Of a stretch of DNA of 64,000 nt, positions 26,532-35,410 are shown in pieces. The position numbers and the translations under genes are program-made. The notes below the pieces were generated by a model. It worked only from the letters and a program-made list of their open reading frames with translations. It was not told the origin of the DNA and searched no databases. The stretch spans positions 124,001 through 188,000 of the forward strand of contig CAWKOH010000013.1 of NCBI GenBank assembly GCA_963851245.1. Direction: 5' to 3'. This DNA comes from CAWKOH01 sp963851245. Its GTDB lineage: Bacteria > Actinomycetota > Acidimicrobiia > Acidimicrobiales > Palsa-688. Position 1 is the stretch's first letter; the number at the start of each line of letters is the position of its first letter.

Positions 26532-27127
26532 TGTGCCTAACCGTGAGCACCGAAGCCGACCGAGCGGCAGTCCCAGCCTCATCCCCTGAGCCTGCGACTG
26601 ACCCCTTCACCGTGCATCCCGACCGGGACCTCAACCTCCAGGGCCACTACGCGGGCTTCGTCACCCGTTCCACCGCTCTCGTCATCGACATTGTCGCCAT
26701 TGTCCTGATCAGTGACATCATCGGGGCCGCGGTCCAGTTCGTGGTGTCCACGCTCTTAGGGCACCAGTTCCACCTCACCGAGTTGCCGATCCTGCCGTGG
26801 CTCGGATTCACGATCTGGGCCGTCCTGTACTGCACCTACCCGGTGGCGACGGTCGGAAAAACGCTCGGCATGGCGCTCACGGGCCTGCGGGTGGTGCGGC
26901 CGGACGGGTCCCGCGTGGGGGCACGCGGAGCCATTCTTCGTTTCGTCGCCCTGCCCCTGAGCTTCATCACCCTCGGATTCGGGTTCTTACTGATCCTGCT
27001 ACGCCGCGATCACCGAGCTCTCCAGGACTTGATCGGCGGCACCGCCGTCGTTTACGGCTGGGACGCCCGGGCCGCCCGCCTCCGGTTCCTCGCCGGCCGG
27101 CACGGTGTCACCGGGGCCCCCAGCTGA
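26531..27127 (+). CDS. RDD family membrane protein
   Basis: 198 residues. GHYAGFVTRSTALVIDIVAIV carries the Arg and Asp of the RDD signature; a second helix pair follows, then TVGKTLGMALTGLRVVRPDG and a final helix with DHRALQDLIGGTAVVY. RDD proteins are small three-helix membrane proteins, some acting as exchangers. GTG 26531 overlaps the HK2 stop; GTG 26543 is another option. It converges on the nonapeptide-repeat gene three bases away; in many actinobacteria RDD proteins occur with or fused to such repeats. Confidence 0.88.
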   Translation: MCLTVSTEADRAAVPASSPEPATDPFTVHPDRDLNLQGHYAGFVTRSTALVIDIVAIVLISDIIGAAVQFVVSTLLGHQFHLTELPILPWLGFTIWAVLYCTYPVATVGKTLGMALTGLRVVRPDGSRVGARGAILRFVALPLSFITLGFGFLLILLRRDHRALQDLIGGTAVVYGWDARAARLRFLAGRHGVTGAPS

Positions 27128-27130
27128 ACG

Positions 27131-27913
27131 TCAGCCCGACACGATCCCCTCTCCGGGGGTAGGTAGGGGCCGGCCCGGCTGGCTCGATCTCGAACGGCGC
27201 AGCAGCCGATCAGTCCAGCGCTGCACGAAGACATCCAATCCCACCCCGTGACTTCGCCCCACATCGACGGCTCTTCCCGCCATCCCCGAGCCCGCGGCGG
27301 TAACGATCGAACCGATGTTGGTGCGCTCCACGAGGCCTTCGATGTCCACTTTGGCCACGACGGCATCGAGATCCACCCTGTCGATGACCCGGTCGACGTC
27401 GATCCTGTCGATCAGGGCGTTGACATCGATCGTGGCCAGCAGCTCATCCAGGTCGACCCGGGCCAGGACGGCGTTGAGGTCGATCCGCTTGACGATGGCC
27501 TCTACGTCGACCCGCTCTAAAAGCTCGTCCAGGTCGAGCCGAGCGAGGACCGCGTTGATGTCGGCCCCGGCCAGGAGGGCGTCGAGGTCGACCGAGGCCA
27601 GGACGGCGTTGACGTCCACGCTCTCCAGGACCCTCTGCAGGTCCACCCGGTCGATGAGGGACTGGACGTCAACCCGGTCGGTGACGGCCTGAATGTCGAC
27701 CTGCTGTACGACGTCGTTGATGTCGATGGAGTCGACGACTCCGGGAGCCACCTCGTTGGCCACGGTCTGAACGACCCTGGTGGCCGGTTGCATCAGCGTG
27801 CCAAGGAGGGTCTGCTTCCTATGGGGAGACGGCGCCTCGCCGCTCTCGTCTGTGGACACGGCAAGAGTCTTGCACTCAGCCCGCTCCTTGTCGCGATCAG
27901 TCGCAAAAGGCAC
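27131..27913 (-). CDS. Nonapeptide-repeat protein
   Basis: 260 residues. About residues 62-205 consist of 15-16 tandem nonapeptides of the type (V/I)D(L/V/I)(D/N/Q)xxxxR, for example VDVQSLIDR, VDLQRVLES, VDVNAVLAS, LDLDELLER and IDVDRVIDR. The strict hydrophobic/acidic alternation suggests a regular amphipathic rod or solenoid. No signal peptide or membrane segment; a Gly/Arg-rich C-terminus. Codon use repeats too, so the DNA is itself periodic at 27 bases. GTG start at 27913. Unknown function; its partner may be the adjacent RDD protein. Confidence 0.85.
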   Translation of the reverse strand: MPFATDRDKERAECKTLAVSTDESGEAPSPHRKQTLLGTLMQPATRVVQTVANEVAPGVVDSIDINDVVQQVDIQAVTDRVDVQSLIDRVDLQRVLESVDVNAVLASVDLDALLAGADINAVLARLDLDELLERVDVEAIVKRIDLNAVLARVDLDELLATIDVNALIDRIDVDRVIDRVDLDAVVAKVDIEGLVERTNIGSIVTAAGSGMAGRAVDVGRSHGVGLDVFVQRWTDRLLRRSRSSQPGRPLPTPGEGIVSG

Positions 27914-27923
27914 GTCCCGTTCG

Positions 27924-28979
27924 CTACCTGAGGGCGACCAGTTCGGTCCTGGGCTGGACGTCGGACTTCGCCCGGACCCAGCGCAACCCCATCGTCCCGT
28001 GGTTGTGGCCGGCCGTGTCCATCCAGTTCCCGAAGCCGGGGTCTCGCGGGGCGATGACGATGCGAACGGACCCGTCCGGCTCCAGGCGAGCGGTCGCCTT
28101 GTTGCACGTCACGGCGAGGAAGCGGTAGTCGAGCGACTCCATCCACCAGTTGTTGAGCTGGAAGTTCCAGTAGTCGCACTCGGGAGGGACGGCGGAGACG
28201 ATGAGCGCCTGACCAGGCTCCAGCTGCCAGTATCCGTGATAGAAGGTGATGTTCGGGTCGCTCCAGTTGGTTGCCAGCTCCTCCCCGGGGCGCTGATGCA
28301 TCTGGTTGGGCCGCTCCATGAACCCCCGGGTCCAGCCTTCGAAGGTCGCCGCCGTCGCCGCCGCGTAATCAACGGCGCCGAGCAGCTGCCTCCGGAGAGT
28401 TTCGAGGTCGTCTAGTACCGGGTACGGCTCGTGGCCTTCTAGACACTCCACCGCCAGCTCGGCGGGCCGTTCCCGCCCGCGGTCGAGGTACGACTGGCGG
28501 ACGATGATCTGGCGGGTGTCGGAGCGCAGGGGCAGCCAGTTCCCCGGATGGGGCCGGCCGCTGCACATGATCTCGAAGGTTCCGTCGGGGGCGATGTCGA
28601 GTTGATTGTCTTCCAGGTACCCGGCCCGCTCCCCGCTCGATGCCCCCGCCCTCCCACCCCCTCCGTAGGCGCCGAATCCGAGATAATGAACCGTGTTGCG
28701 ACGCCCGGTGATGCGGTAGTCGTAGCGACCGTCGACGCCGATCGTCTGGTAGAGGTTGTCGGGGTTGTCCGCTCCGATCTTCACCTGGTTCGGCAGGGTT
28801 GCGACCACCGGGTGGGTTGCGCCGGTCGATTCGACAAGCGATTCGAGACCTCCACGAAGGAGCCTGGTCAGGTACCGGTAGCCCTCCGCCCGGTCGACGG
28901 GGTCGGCGGCGTTGCGGGTGACGACGTCCCCGAGGGCCTCAATCGCAGTGCAGAAGTCGTGCCAGACGGCATCACTCAT
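27924..28979 (-). CDS. DUF1214 domain-containing protein
   Basis: 351 residues from ATG 28979. The C-terminal half has the DUF1214 pattern: NWSDPNITFYHGYWQLEPGQ, then CDYWNFQLNNWWMESLDYR and APRDPGFGNWMDTAGHNHG. The N-terminal half (AEGYRYLTRLLRGGLESLVE, then DNPDNLYQTIGVDGRYDYRI) is usual for the long form. These beta-rich proteins are common in actinobacteria and proteobacteria; activity is undefined. Its start overlaps the HEAT-repeat gene by 8 bases; the nonapeptide gene follows 10 bases later, so the three may be one transcript. Confidence 0.88.
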   Translation of the reverse strand: MSDAVWHDFCTAIEALGDVVTRNAADPVDRAEGYRYLTRLLRGGLESLVESTGATHPVVATLPNQVKIGADNPDNLYQTIGVDGRYDYRITGRRNTVHYLGFGAYGGGGRAGASSGERAGYLEDNQLDIAPDGTFEIMCSGRPHPGNWLPLRSDTRQIIVRQSYLDRGRERPAELAVECLEGHEPYPVLDDLETLRRQLLGAVDYAAATAATFEGWTRGFMERPNQMHQRPGEELATNWSDPNITFYHGYWQLEPGQALIVSAVPPECDYWNFQLNNWWMESLDYRFLAVTCNKATARLEPDGSVRIVIAPRDPGFGNWMDTAGHNHGTMGLRWVRAKSDVQPRTELVALR

Positions 28980-29595
28980 AGCCAAAGCATACGGAATGTG
29001 ATGGCAAGCATGAGGCCGCAGGCGCAGCCAACCGGCCGTGTCGCCGCTGCCGCCGCTCGTAACGCTTGCGAGGGGCGACGAAATAGCCGCAGAGTGCATC
29101 GGCGGCGGCGCGGCGCACAATGCAGTCCGGATCCTCCTTGGCCGCGCGGCCGATAGCTTCCCAGGCCCGGCTGTCACGCCGGGCGAGGCGAAGCAGGGTC
29201 GGTATGGCCTTCGTGCGCAACTCCGGGCTGGGATCCCCCGCCAGGACTTCCACGAGGTCAGGCACGACATCAGCGACGCACAGTTCGGCCGTCCGGCAGG
29301 AGTCGCAGGCTATCGAGTGCAGCGCGGCGTTGCGAACAAAGTCGACCGGGTCGTGCAGGGCCTCGGCGAACACCGAAGTCGAGGCTTCGTTGGCATAGTG
29401 ATCCAGGAAGAACAGGAACGTCCGGCGGGCGAATGGGTCCGGATCGTGGAGGGCGGCGGCTTGCAGGTCAGGGAGCGGGGCCTTCTTCACCAGACGGGAC
29501 TTCTGTTTGGCGGTGGCCGAGAAGAATTCCTTCAGGAAAGGTCCGGCCGATCCCCACGCGGCGGACGCTCTGCCGTCGCCGTGAGCCTCAGTCAT
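28972..29595 (-). CDS. HEAT-repeat protein
   Basis: 207 residues from ATG 29595 (MTEAHGDGRAS). Four to five helical pairs follow: ALHDPDPFARRTFLFFLDHYAN, ALHDPVDFVRNAALHSIACD, LAGDPSPELRTKAIPTLLRLA and AKEDPDCIVRRAAADALCGY, each with the DP...VR signature of HEAT/PBS-type repeats. A scaffold or lyase-like role is possible. The C-terminus is basic. Overlaps the DUF1214 start, implying coupling. Confidence 0.83.
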   Translation of the reverse strand: MTEAHGDGRASAAWGSAGPFLKEFFSATAKQKSRLVKKAPLPDLQAAALHDPDPFARRTFLFFLDHYANEASTSVFAEALHDPVDFVRNAALHSIACDSCRTAELCVADVVPDLVEVLAGDPSPELRTKAIPTLLRLARRDSRAWEAIGRAAKEDPDCIVRRAAADALCGYFVAPRKRYERRQRRHGRLAAPAASCLPSHSVCFGYE

Positions 29596-29756
29596 GTCCG
29601 CGAAACCTAACCGCGACCTCGGCCTTGAGCGAGCCGATTTTGACGGTCTTCTCGAGTTCGGCCACGACGCCCGGACCCGGGCGCATCGACCTGGCGGGGT
29701 CGCCCCGCAGCCGGCTTGGAGTACTCTCTTCCCCCGGAAAGGGGGGATGGCTGTCG

Positions 29757-30491
29757 TTGGCATCGGGAACCGGTCTTTCACGGGCAAGGCCATCACGGTC
29801 GCGTGGGTCCCCTTTTCGCTTGGTCCTGGCTACGGCCGGACTGTTATCCGTGCTGGTTCTCGGCGTCAGCTGTAGCTCGGGTTCAAAGTTGCCCGATAAC
29901 GTCCTCCAGGCCGGCCAGCTCGATATTCAACTTCCGCCCGGCTGGAAGGTCACACATGACGGTGTGGTTTCCCCCTCGCAGCCCGGCTCCGGCGGGGTGG
30001 TGGCGGCAGCCGGTGCATCCACGACGATTCCACTCGCCAAGAAGGATCCTACGACGGAGTTCTTCCAGGCCACCAGTTCGTTCTCGGCGTGCTTGAAGGG
30101 CCTCGGGGTCTCGTTCATAGGTGCGCCGGACCCCAGCCATCCCAATTCACCCGCTAACGATCCGAATTACCTGAAGGCCCTGGAGAAGTGTGCCGCCCAG
30201 AGCAACATCCTCCAGGCTCTCAAAGACTTCCAGGCCTCGCAGAACAACCTGACACCCAAGCAGATCCAGCAGGAGAACCAGCAGTACCTGCGCTGGCGGA
30301 CCTGCATGATCGCCAGGGGTTGGACCATCCCGCAGCCCAGCCCTGACAGCCAGGGGCGCTTGTTCTCTGTGAGTACGAGTGGGAACGGCTTGCAGATAAC
30401 GCCGCCCCCGGGGCAAAGCTTGTTCAACAGCCCTGACATCCAGGCCTGCACCGCCCAGGCTCAGTCCGGCGGGTCGAGCGGGACGGGCTGA
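29757..30491 (+). CDS. Lipoprotein 3 of the third efflux module
   Basis: About 244 residues. A TTG at 29757 with a G-rich site upstream gives an Arg-rich N-region, hydrophobic segment LVLATAGLLSVLVLGV and lipobox GVSC. An ATG at 29747 has a better ribosome site but is in another frame that ends at 29875. Mature features: SSFSACLKGLGVSF, LEKCAAQSNILQALKDFQ, YLRWRTCMIARGWTIPQP and IQACTAQ. The repeated C-x-x-x-G pattern parallels the CMRxxG motifs of lipoproteins 1 and 2, though overall identity is low. Followed at 7 bases by adaptor 3. Confidence 0.75.
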   Translation: MASGTGLSRARPSRSRGSPFRLVLATAGLLSVLVLGVSCSSGSKLPDNVLQAGQLDIQLPPGWKVTHDGVVSPSQPGSGGVVAAAGASTTIPLAKKDPTTEFFQATSSFSACLKGLGVSFIGAPDPSHPNSPANDPNYLKALEKCAAQSNILQALKDFQASQNNLTPKQIQQENQQYLRWRTCMIARGWTIPQPSPDSQGRLFSVSTSGNGLQITPPPGQSLFNSPDIQACTAQAQSGGSSGTG

Positions 30492-30497
30492 CGGGGC

Positions 30498-32519
30498 ATG
30501 CGTAGGAGGGTGTGGGCGGCAGTCGCCGTCGCGGGTGCGGCTGTGGTCGGGGTGGCGGTCTACTCGACGCAGAGCAGCCAGGCCAACACGCGACCGCTGG
30601 TCGTGACCGCTGAGGTGACCCGGCGCACGATCCAGGATCAGTTGACTCTGACGGGCACCCTGAGCCGGCTCCTGCAACGCACGGTGACCGCATCGGGGTC
30701 GGCCCAGGTCAGCGGGGTGCCGGTCAGTGACGGGGCCACGGTCAGGGTGGGACAGCCGATCATCGGCCTCAACGGTCGGGAGATGGTTGCCGAGCCGGGC
30801 GCCATTCCGTTCTTCCGCTCCCTCAGTATTGGTGCCAGCGGACCGGACGTGCAGCAGCTCGACCAGATCCTCGCCTCCAGCGGCTTCAACCCCGGCCCCA
30901 TCAGTACCGTTTTCACCGCTCAGACCGAGGCGGCACTCGCCCAGTGGCAGACCGCGCATGGCTACCCGGGCGTCGCCGCCGACAAACCTGAGACCCTGAC
31001 CCTGTCGTTGGAACCGAGCGGCGCTTATTCGGTCGGTCCGCAGAGCTCGGCCGGACTGACAATCGAATCGTCGACGGGGACCGCCAGCCAGAGCGCGGCA
31101 GTGGGAGCCTCCATCGGCATCCCCTCGGGCGTCGCCTCGTCGGGTGGAGCCTCCTCGGGGGGGGCGTCGCAGTCGGGTGGGGCGTCGCAGTCGGGTGGGG
31201 CCTCCTCATGGGGCGTCGCAGTCGGTGGGCGCTCGGGGGCGTCGCAGTCGGGTGGGGCCTCGTCGGCCGGCACCCAGGCCGACGTGACCACCTTCCCGGG
31301 GGGCGGCTCTTCGCCAGCCGGTGTCGCCACCAGCGCGGTGCTGACCGCTGATGTCGTCTCGAACGGGCTTCAGACGGCGACGGGAACCGGATTGACGGCC
31401 GCCTCCCCGCCGCCGGCGCTCTCGATGTACGCCCTCAACACAGTCACCACCAAGGGCAGCCCGGCCGTGTTCATCGTGTACGCGTCGAGTCCGAGCAACC
31501 TCCCCGTGACCTTTAACGTCACGGAGGGGGGCAACGCTCCGGCTGATGAGGTGCTCCCGCCGGCCGGCCCCTTCACCATCCCGGCGGGAGCCACCTCCGT
31601 CGAGGTGCAGGTCCCCACCCGCCTCAATGGGTTGGTCCAGCCCGACTCGCAGCTGGTGCTCCAGCTACAGCCCGGCAGCGGTTACGTGCTCGGTAATCCG
31701 ACGGTCGCCGAGACCACGATCAAGTCCTCGGATGTCCCCGAGATCAACGTGACCGGCGGCGGAACGATCGTCGCCGGCGGGACCGCCACGTTCACCATCA
31801 CCGCCGATCAACCGCTTCTGAAGGACACGTCGGTGAGCTTCCAGGTCGCAGGCACGGCGCAGCCGGGACAGGATTTCGTGCCGCTGCCCAGCACCGTTCT
31901 GCTCCACGCCGGGCAGACCAGCGTCACCGTGTCGCTCACCACGATCAACAGCGGTGTCGTGTTCGAGCCCACCGACATGATCACCGGGTCGTGGCCGATC
32001 CGGGTAGGGCAGGTCTTCGTGAAAGCGGGAGACGCCGTCGGTCCGGGCACTCAGCTCTTCACTCTCACGGACAGCAGCTTCACGGTGACCCTGTCGGCCA
32101 CCCCGTCGGATCGGACGCAGCTGCAGGTCGGGCAGAGTGTGACCGTCCAGCTACAGGGCGGTAGCGCTCAGGCGTCGGGGGTGATCTCGCAGCTTGACGA
32201 CTACGTGACCGTCAACCCCACGACCAATGCCGAGACCTACATGGGCAAGATCTCGGTGGGTGACCTCGGTGCCGCAGACGGGGCGACCGTGACCATCGAC
32301 GTGACGGTGCAAGCCGCCGACAATGTGCTGACTGTCCCCATCGCGGCCGTGAAGCAGAACGGGCTCGGTCAGGATGTGGTGAGAGTTATCGACCTCAACA
32401 CCGGTCACGTGACCGAAATCGAGGTCCAGACCGGCCTGTCCGACAGTTCCTACATACAGATCAAGAGCGGGTTAACTGCGGGGCAAGTAGTCATCGTCGA
32501 CGAGATCACGGGGTCGTAG
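30498..32519 (+). CDS. Large periplasmic-adaptor (MFP) protein 3 with Calx-beta-like inserts
   Basis: 673 residues, far above the usual 350-450. N-terminal anchor; lipoyl/barrel half (GTLSRLLQRTVTASGSAQVSG); peptidoglycan-binding-like part (SGPDVQQLDQILASSGF, AALAQWQTAHGYPG). Residues about 195-285 are a Ser/Gly/Ala/Gln tract encoded by tandem DNA repeats. Residues about 310-490 hold two beta domains resembling Calx-beta/Na-Ca exchanger folds: TKGSPAVFIVYASSPSNLPV and VAGGTATFTITADQPL, with QPGQDFVPL. The adaptor barrel resumes at WPIRVGQVFVKAGDAVGPG and ends AADNVLTVPIAAV. The stop overlaps the ATPase start. Confidence 0.87.
   Translation: MRRRVWAAVAVAGAAVVGVAVYSTQSSQANTRPLVVTAEVTRRTIQDQLTLTGTLSRLLQRTVTASGSAQVSGVPVSDGATVRVGQPIIGLNGREMVAEPGAIPFFRSLSIGASGPDVQQLDQILASSGFNPGPISTVFTAQTEAALAQWQTAHGYPGVAADKPETLTLSLEPSGAYSVGPQSSAGLTIESSTGTASQSAAVGASIGIPSGVASSGGASSGGASQSGGASQSGGASSWGVAVGGRSGASQSGGASSAGTQADVTTFPGGGSSPAGVATSAVLTADVVSNGLQTATGTGLTAASPPPALSMYALNTVTTKGSPAVFIVYASSPSNLPVTFNVTEGGNAPADEVLPPAGPFTIPAGATSVEVQVPTRLNGLVQPDSQLVLQLQPGSGYVLGNPTVAETTIKSSDVPEINVTGGGTIVAGGTATFTITADQPLLKDTSVSFQVAGTAQPGQDFVPLPSTVLLHAGQTSVTVSLTTINSGVVFEPTDMITGSWPIRVGQVFVKAGDAVGPGTQLFTLTDSSFTVTLSATPSDRTQLQVGQSVTVQLQGGSAQASGVISQLDDYVTVNPTTNAETYMGKISVGDLGAADGATVTIDVTVQAADNVLTVPIAAVKQNGLGQDVVRVIDLNTGHVTEIEVQTGLSDSSYIQIKSGLTAGQVVIVDEITGS
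31138..31265 (+). repeat. In-frame minisatellite in adaptor 3
   Basis: Imperfect tandem copies of an 18-bp unit near GGGGCGTCGCAGTCGGGT, with partial and diverged units, encoding Gly-Ala-Ser-Gln-Ser-Gly. Length variation between strains would be expected. Confidence 0.8.
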
Positions 32520-33226
32520 TGAGCGGCGAGACCAGCGCTCCGCTCCTGGAGCTGGAGCAGGTATCCCGGGTCTACGGCGAGGAGGTCAAGGTTCATGCTC
32601 TGCGTGAGGTCTCTCTGCGGATCCATGCCGGCGACTTCCTGTCCATCGTCGGGCCATCTGGGTGCGGTAAGTCGACTTTGCTGGGCTTGCTCGGCTGCCT
32701 CGACCTGCCCTCGTCGGGGACCGTCCGCATCGGCGGCCAGGATGTCCGGGTCCTGGACGATGCCGGGCGATCGGCGCTGCGGGGCAACTCGATTGGTTTC
32801 GTCTTCCAGCAGTTCCACTTGATCCCGCACCTGAGTGCGGTCGCCAACGTAGAGACGGCCCTGCTCTACCGAAACCTCAGACCCGCGGTCAGGCGTGATC
32901 GCGCCCTGTGGGCCTTGGAGCAGGTAGGACTCGGTCATAGGGCCGACCACCGGCCGATGCAGATGTCCGGCGGCGAGCAACAGCGGGTGGCGATAGCCCG
33001 GGCGATCGTCACCGATCCCCTGATGGTCCTCGCCGACGAGCCCACTGGCGCCCTGGACTCGGCGAACGCATCTCATGTCCTCGAGGTGTTCCATCGCCTG
33101 CAATCAACGGAGCGAGCGGTCGTTCTGGTCACCCACGATCTGGGTGTCGCATCCACCACCAGCAGGCGGGTGACGATGCGGGACGGCCGCATCGTGAACG
33201 ACGAGACCCTGGTAGCCGTCGAATGA
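32519..33226 (+). CDS. MacB/LolD-type ABC transporter ATP-binding protein 3
   Basis: 235 residues, all motifs present: Walker A GPSGCGKST, Q-loop FVFQQFHLIPHLS, signature MSGGEQQRVAIARAI, Walker B MVLADEPTGALDS, H-loop THDLG. The EPTGALDS form fits the MacB/LolD group. GTG 32519 shares a base with the adaptor stop and the end overlaps the permease by four bases. Confidence 0.93.
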   Translation: MSGETSAPLLELEQVSRVYGEEVKVHALREVSLRIHAGDFLSIVGPSGCGKSTLLGLLGCLDLPSSGTVRIGGQDVRVLDDAGRSALRGNSIGFVFQQFHLIPHLSAVANVETALLYRNLRPAVRRDRALWALEQVGLGHRADHRPMQMSGGEQQRVAIARAIVTDPLMVLADEPTGALDSANASHVLEVFHRLQSTERAVVLVTHDLGVASTTSRRVTMRDGRIVNDETLVAVE

Positions 33227-34407
33227 GGTCACTGAGAGACCTCCTGGGCGTAGCCTGGGCCGGCTTCACCGCTCGGCGCAGCCGAACGGTACTGATCATG
33301 CTCGGCCCGATTGTCGGGGTGGCCGCCATGGTCGCGGCGGTCGGCCTGACCGAGAGCGCCAAAGGTAACCTGAAGGCTGAACTGGCCAAGCTCGGAAACA
33401 CGTTGATCGTGGCGTCTGCGGGCACCAGCTTCGGCCAGCAAAACTCGACCCTGCCGGCGGACGCGGTCAGCCGGGCCAACGCCGTCTCGACCGTGACCGC
33501 CTCGGCTGCGACGGCTCAGCTGTCCGGGGTCATCGCCCTGCCGGACGTCGGGGCTACCAACTATTATCAGGCGTTCCCGGTTCCGGTGCAGGCGGCCGAT
33601 CTCAACCTTCCCTCAGTCCTGCAGGTGCCCACTACCGACGGGCGCTGGCTCGACAACGCTGATCTCGCCGATGGGGACAGAGCAGCGGTTCTGGGGTCAG
33701 GGCTGGCCCAGCAGTACGGCTATCTGCAGGGCGAGATCAGATCCATCCGGCTCAACAACATCAACTACGGCGTGGTGGGCGTCCTGGCACCGGTCGCGCT
33801 CGAACCCCAGCTCGACAACGCCGTGTTCATCACCGAGGTCGCCGCCAAGAACGACTTCGGCACGAATGGCGACCCCACCACGCTCTACGCGCGGGCCGCC
33901 AACGGAACCACACAGGAGACCGCGGGCGTCCTGCCGACGGCCATAAACCTCGGCGGCACCCAGTCGGTCACGACGCAGGTCCCGAGCGACGCCCTGCAGG
34001 CCGCGGCTCAGGCGAACAAGACGCTGCAGCGCACGGCCCTGTTCGCCGGAATCCTCGCCCTGGCAGTAGGAGGTCTCGGGATCGCCAATGTGATGTCCAT
34101 CTCGGTGATACAACGCTCGTCCGAGATCGGAATCCGCCGGGCGGTAGGGCACACCCGGACCCAGATCGCGTCCCAGTTTCTTTTCGAAGCCTTGTTCGTC
34201 GGCCTGGTGGGCGGCTGCATCGGCGCCGCGCTCGGAGCAGGGATCGTCATCGTTACGTCCAAAGCGCTCGGATGGGTCGTCGTCCTGGCCTACAGTCAGA
34301 TGCCCATCTGGATCGGGTTGGCGGTGGCCGTGGCCGTTGTCGCCGGGCTCTCTCCGTCCATCAAGGCGGCTCGCCTCGAGCCCCTCGAGACGCTTCGCCT
34401 GGCCTGA
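33223..34407 (+). CDS. MacB-like FtsX-domain ABC permease 3
   Basis: 394 residues with the same plan as permease 1: first helix (TVLIMLGPIVGVAAMVAAVGL), an extracytoplasmic domain with GNTLIVASAGTSFGQQ (permease 1 has a comparable TAFGQQ), and three C-terminal helices with GIANVMSISVIQRSSEIGIRRAVGHTR and SPSIKAARLEPLETLRLA. Overlaps the ATPase (ATGA) and the NPD gene (TGATG). Likely exports an amphipathic compound or transmits force to the adaptor. Confidence 0.93.
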   Translation: MRSLRDLLGVAWAGFTARRSRTVLIMLGPIVGVAAMVAAVGLTESAKGNLKAELAKLGNTLIVASAGTSFGQQNSTLPADAVSRANAVSTVTASAATAQLSGVIALPDVGATNYYQAFPVPVQAADLNLPSVLQVPTTDGRWLDNADLADGDRAAVLGSGLAQQYGYLQGEIRSIRLNNINYGVVGVLAPVALEPQLDNAVFITEVAAKNDFGTNGDPTTLYARAANGTTQETAGVLPTAINLGGTQSVTTQVPSDALQAAAQANKTLQRTALFAGILALAVGGLGIANVMSISVIQRSSEIGIRRAVGHTRTQIASQFLFEALFVGLVGGCIGAALGAGIVIVTSKALGWVVVLAYSQMPIWIGLAVAVAVVAGLSPSIKAARLEPLETLRLA

Positions 34408-35357
34408 TGACGAACGAGCCATCCGGTACCAACCGCGTGGCGGCTCTACTGGGCGTGAGGCTCCCGATCATGCAGGCCCCGATGACCTATATCGCCCGCG
34501 CCGAGCTGGCTGCGGCCGTCTCGAACGCCGGTGGCCTGGGTGTCATCGAGACGCTCTCTCCTGAGGGTCGGGAGGATTTGAAGCGAGTTCGAGATCTCAC
34601 TGACTGCCCGGTGGGGGCCAACATCGCCCTCATCTCTATGCGGGATCCCGCCGTCGTCGAAACGCTCGTCGACGCGGGAATCCGCATAGTTACGACGTCT
34701 GCCGGTGATCCGGCTCTGTTCACCGACCGGCTTCACGACGCCGGTATCACGGTTCTTCACGTGGTCGGGACGCTCCGTGCCGCTCTCAAGGCAGTCGATG
34801 CCGGGGTTGACGGCCTCGTCGTGGAGGGAGTCGAAGGGGGAGGGTTCAAGAACAAGCGGGGATCATCGAGCATGGTGATCACCCCGCTGGTTGCCTCCCA
34901 CACCAACCTGCCCATCGTGACGGCCGGCGGAATTTGCGACGGAAAGTCCATGGCAGCCGCATTCGCACTCGGGGCGGAAGGGGTTCAACTCGGCACCCGG
35001 ATGCTGGCGTCCGAAGAGTCTCCTGTGCACCCGAACTTCAAGCAGGCAATCGTCGATGCAGACGACACCGGCACCATCCTTGTCTGCGTTCCCGGCCTGC
35101 CGACCATGCGAGTCATACGGACAGAGCGCTCGGAGAGGGTGGTAGCCACCAACGAAGCAGGCGAAAAGCTGTCATCGGTTCACGACCTCTACTTTGGCGG
35201 AGATATGGAGGCGAGCCTGGCGAACACCGGTCAGGTCGCGGGACGGATAGATGCCGTCCAACCGGTGGCAGAGATCATCGACGGGATGTGGAGGGAGTGC
35301 CAGCGGGCCCTGGTCGACGCTCGAAGCCGCATTGGGGTCCCGGCCGAGTTCGACTAG
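34407..35357 (+). CDS. NPD (nitronate monooxygenase/enoyl reductase-like) flavoprotein
   Basis: 316 residues. TIM-barrel FMN enzyme: LPIMQAPMTYIARAELAAAVSNAGGLGVIE at the start, GLVVEGVEGGGFKNKRG, PIVTAGGICDGKSMAAAFALGAEGVQLGTRML. In this family the motif usually reads EGxEAGGH; here the His is replaced by Phe/Lys, so activity may differ from classic 2-nitropropane dioxygenases. Start ATG overlaps the permease stop by one base, so it may be co-transcribed with module 3, though a shared role is not evident. Confidence 0.88.
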   Translation: MTNEPSGTNRVAALLGVRLPIMQAPMTYIARAELAAAVSNAGGLGVIETLSPEGREDLKRVRDLTDCPVGANIALISMRDPAVVETLVDAGIRIVTTSAGDPALFTDRLHDAGITVLHVVGTLRAALKAVDAGVDGLVVEGVEGGGFKNKRGSSSMVITPLVASHTNLPIVTAGGICDGKSMAAAFALGAEGVQLGTRMLASEESPVHPNFKQAIVDADDTGTILVCVPGLPTMRVIRTERSERVVATNEAGEKLSSVHDLYFGGDMEASLANTGQVAGRIDAVQPVAEIIDGMWRECQRALVDARSRIGVPAEFD

Positions 35358-35410
35358 CCCGAGCCACGGTCCAGTGCCGTGATACCGTCCGGCTGGTGCC
35401 AGAGACGACG

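Noticed and set aside
27248..27692. Forward frames rich in Asp/Val or Ser/Thr
   Set aside because: Shadows produced by the 27-base periodicity of the nonapeptide gene on the other strand.
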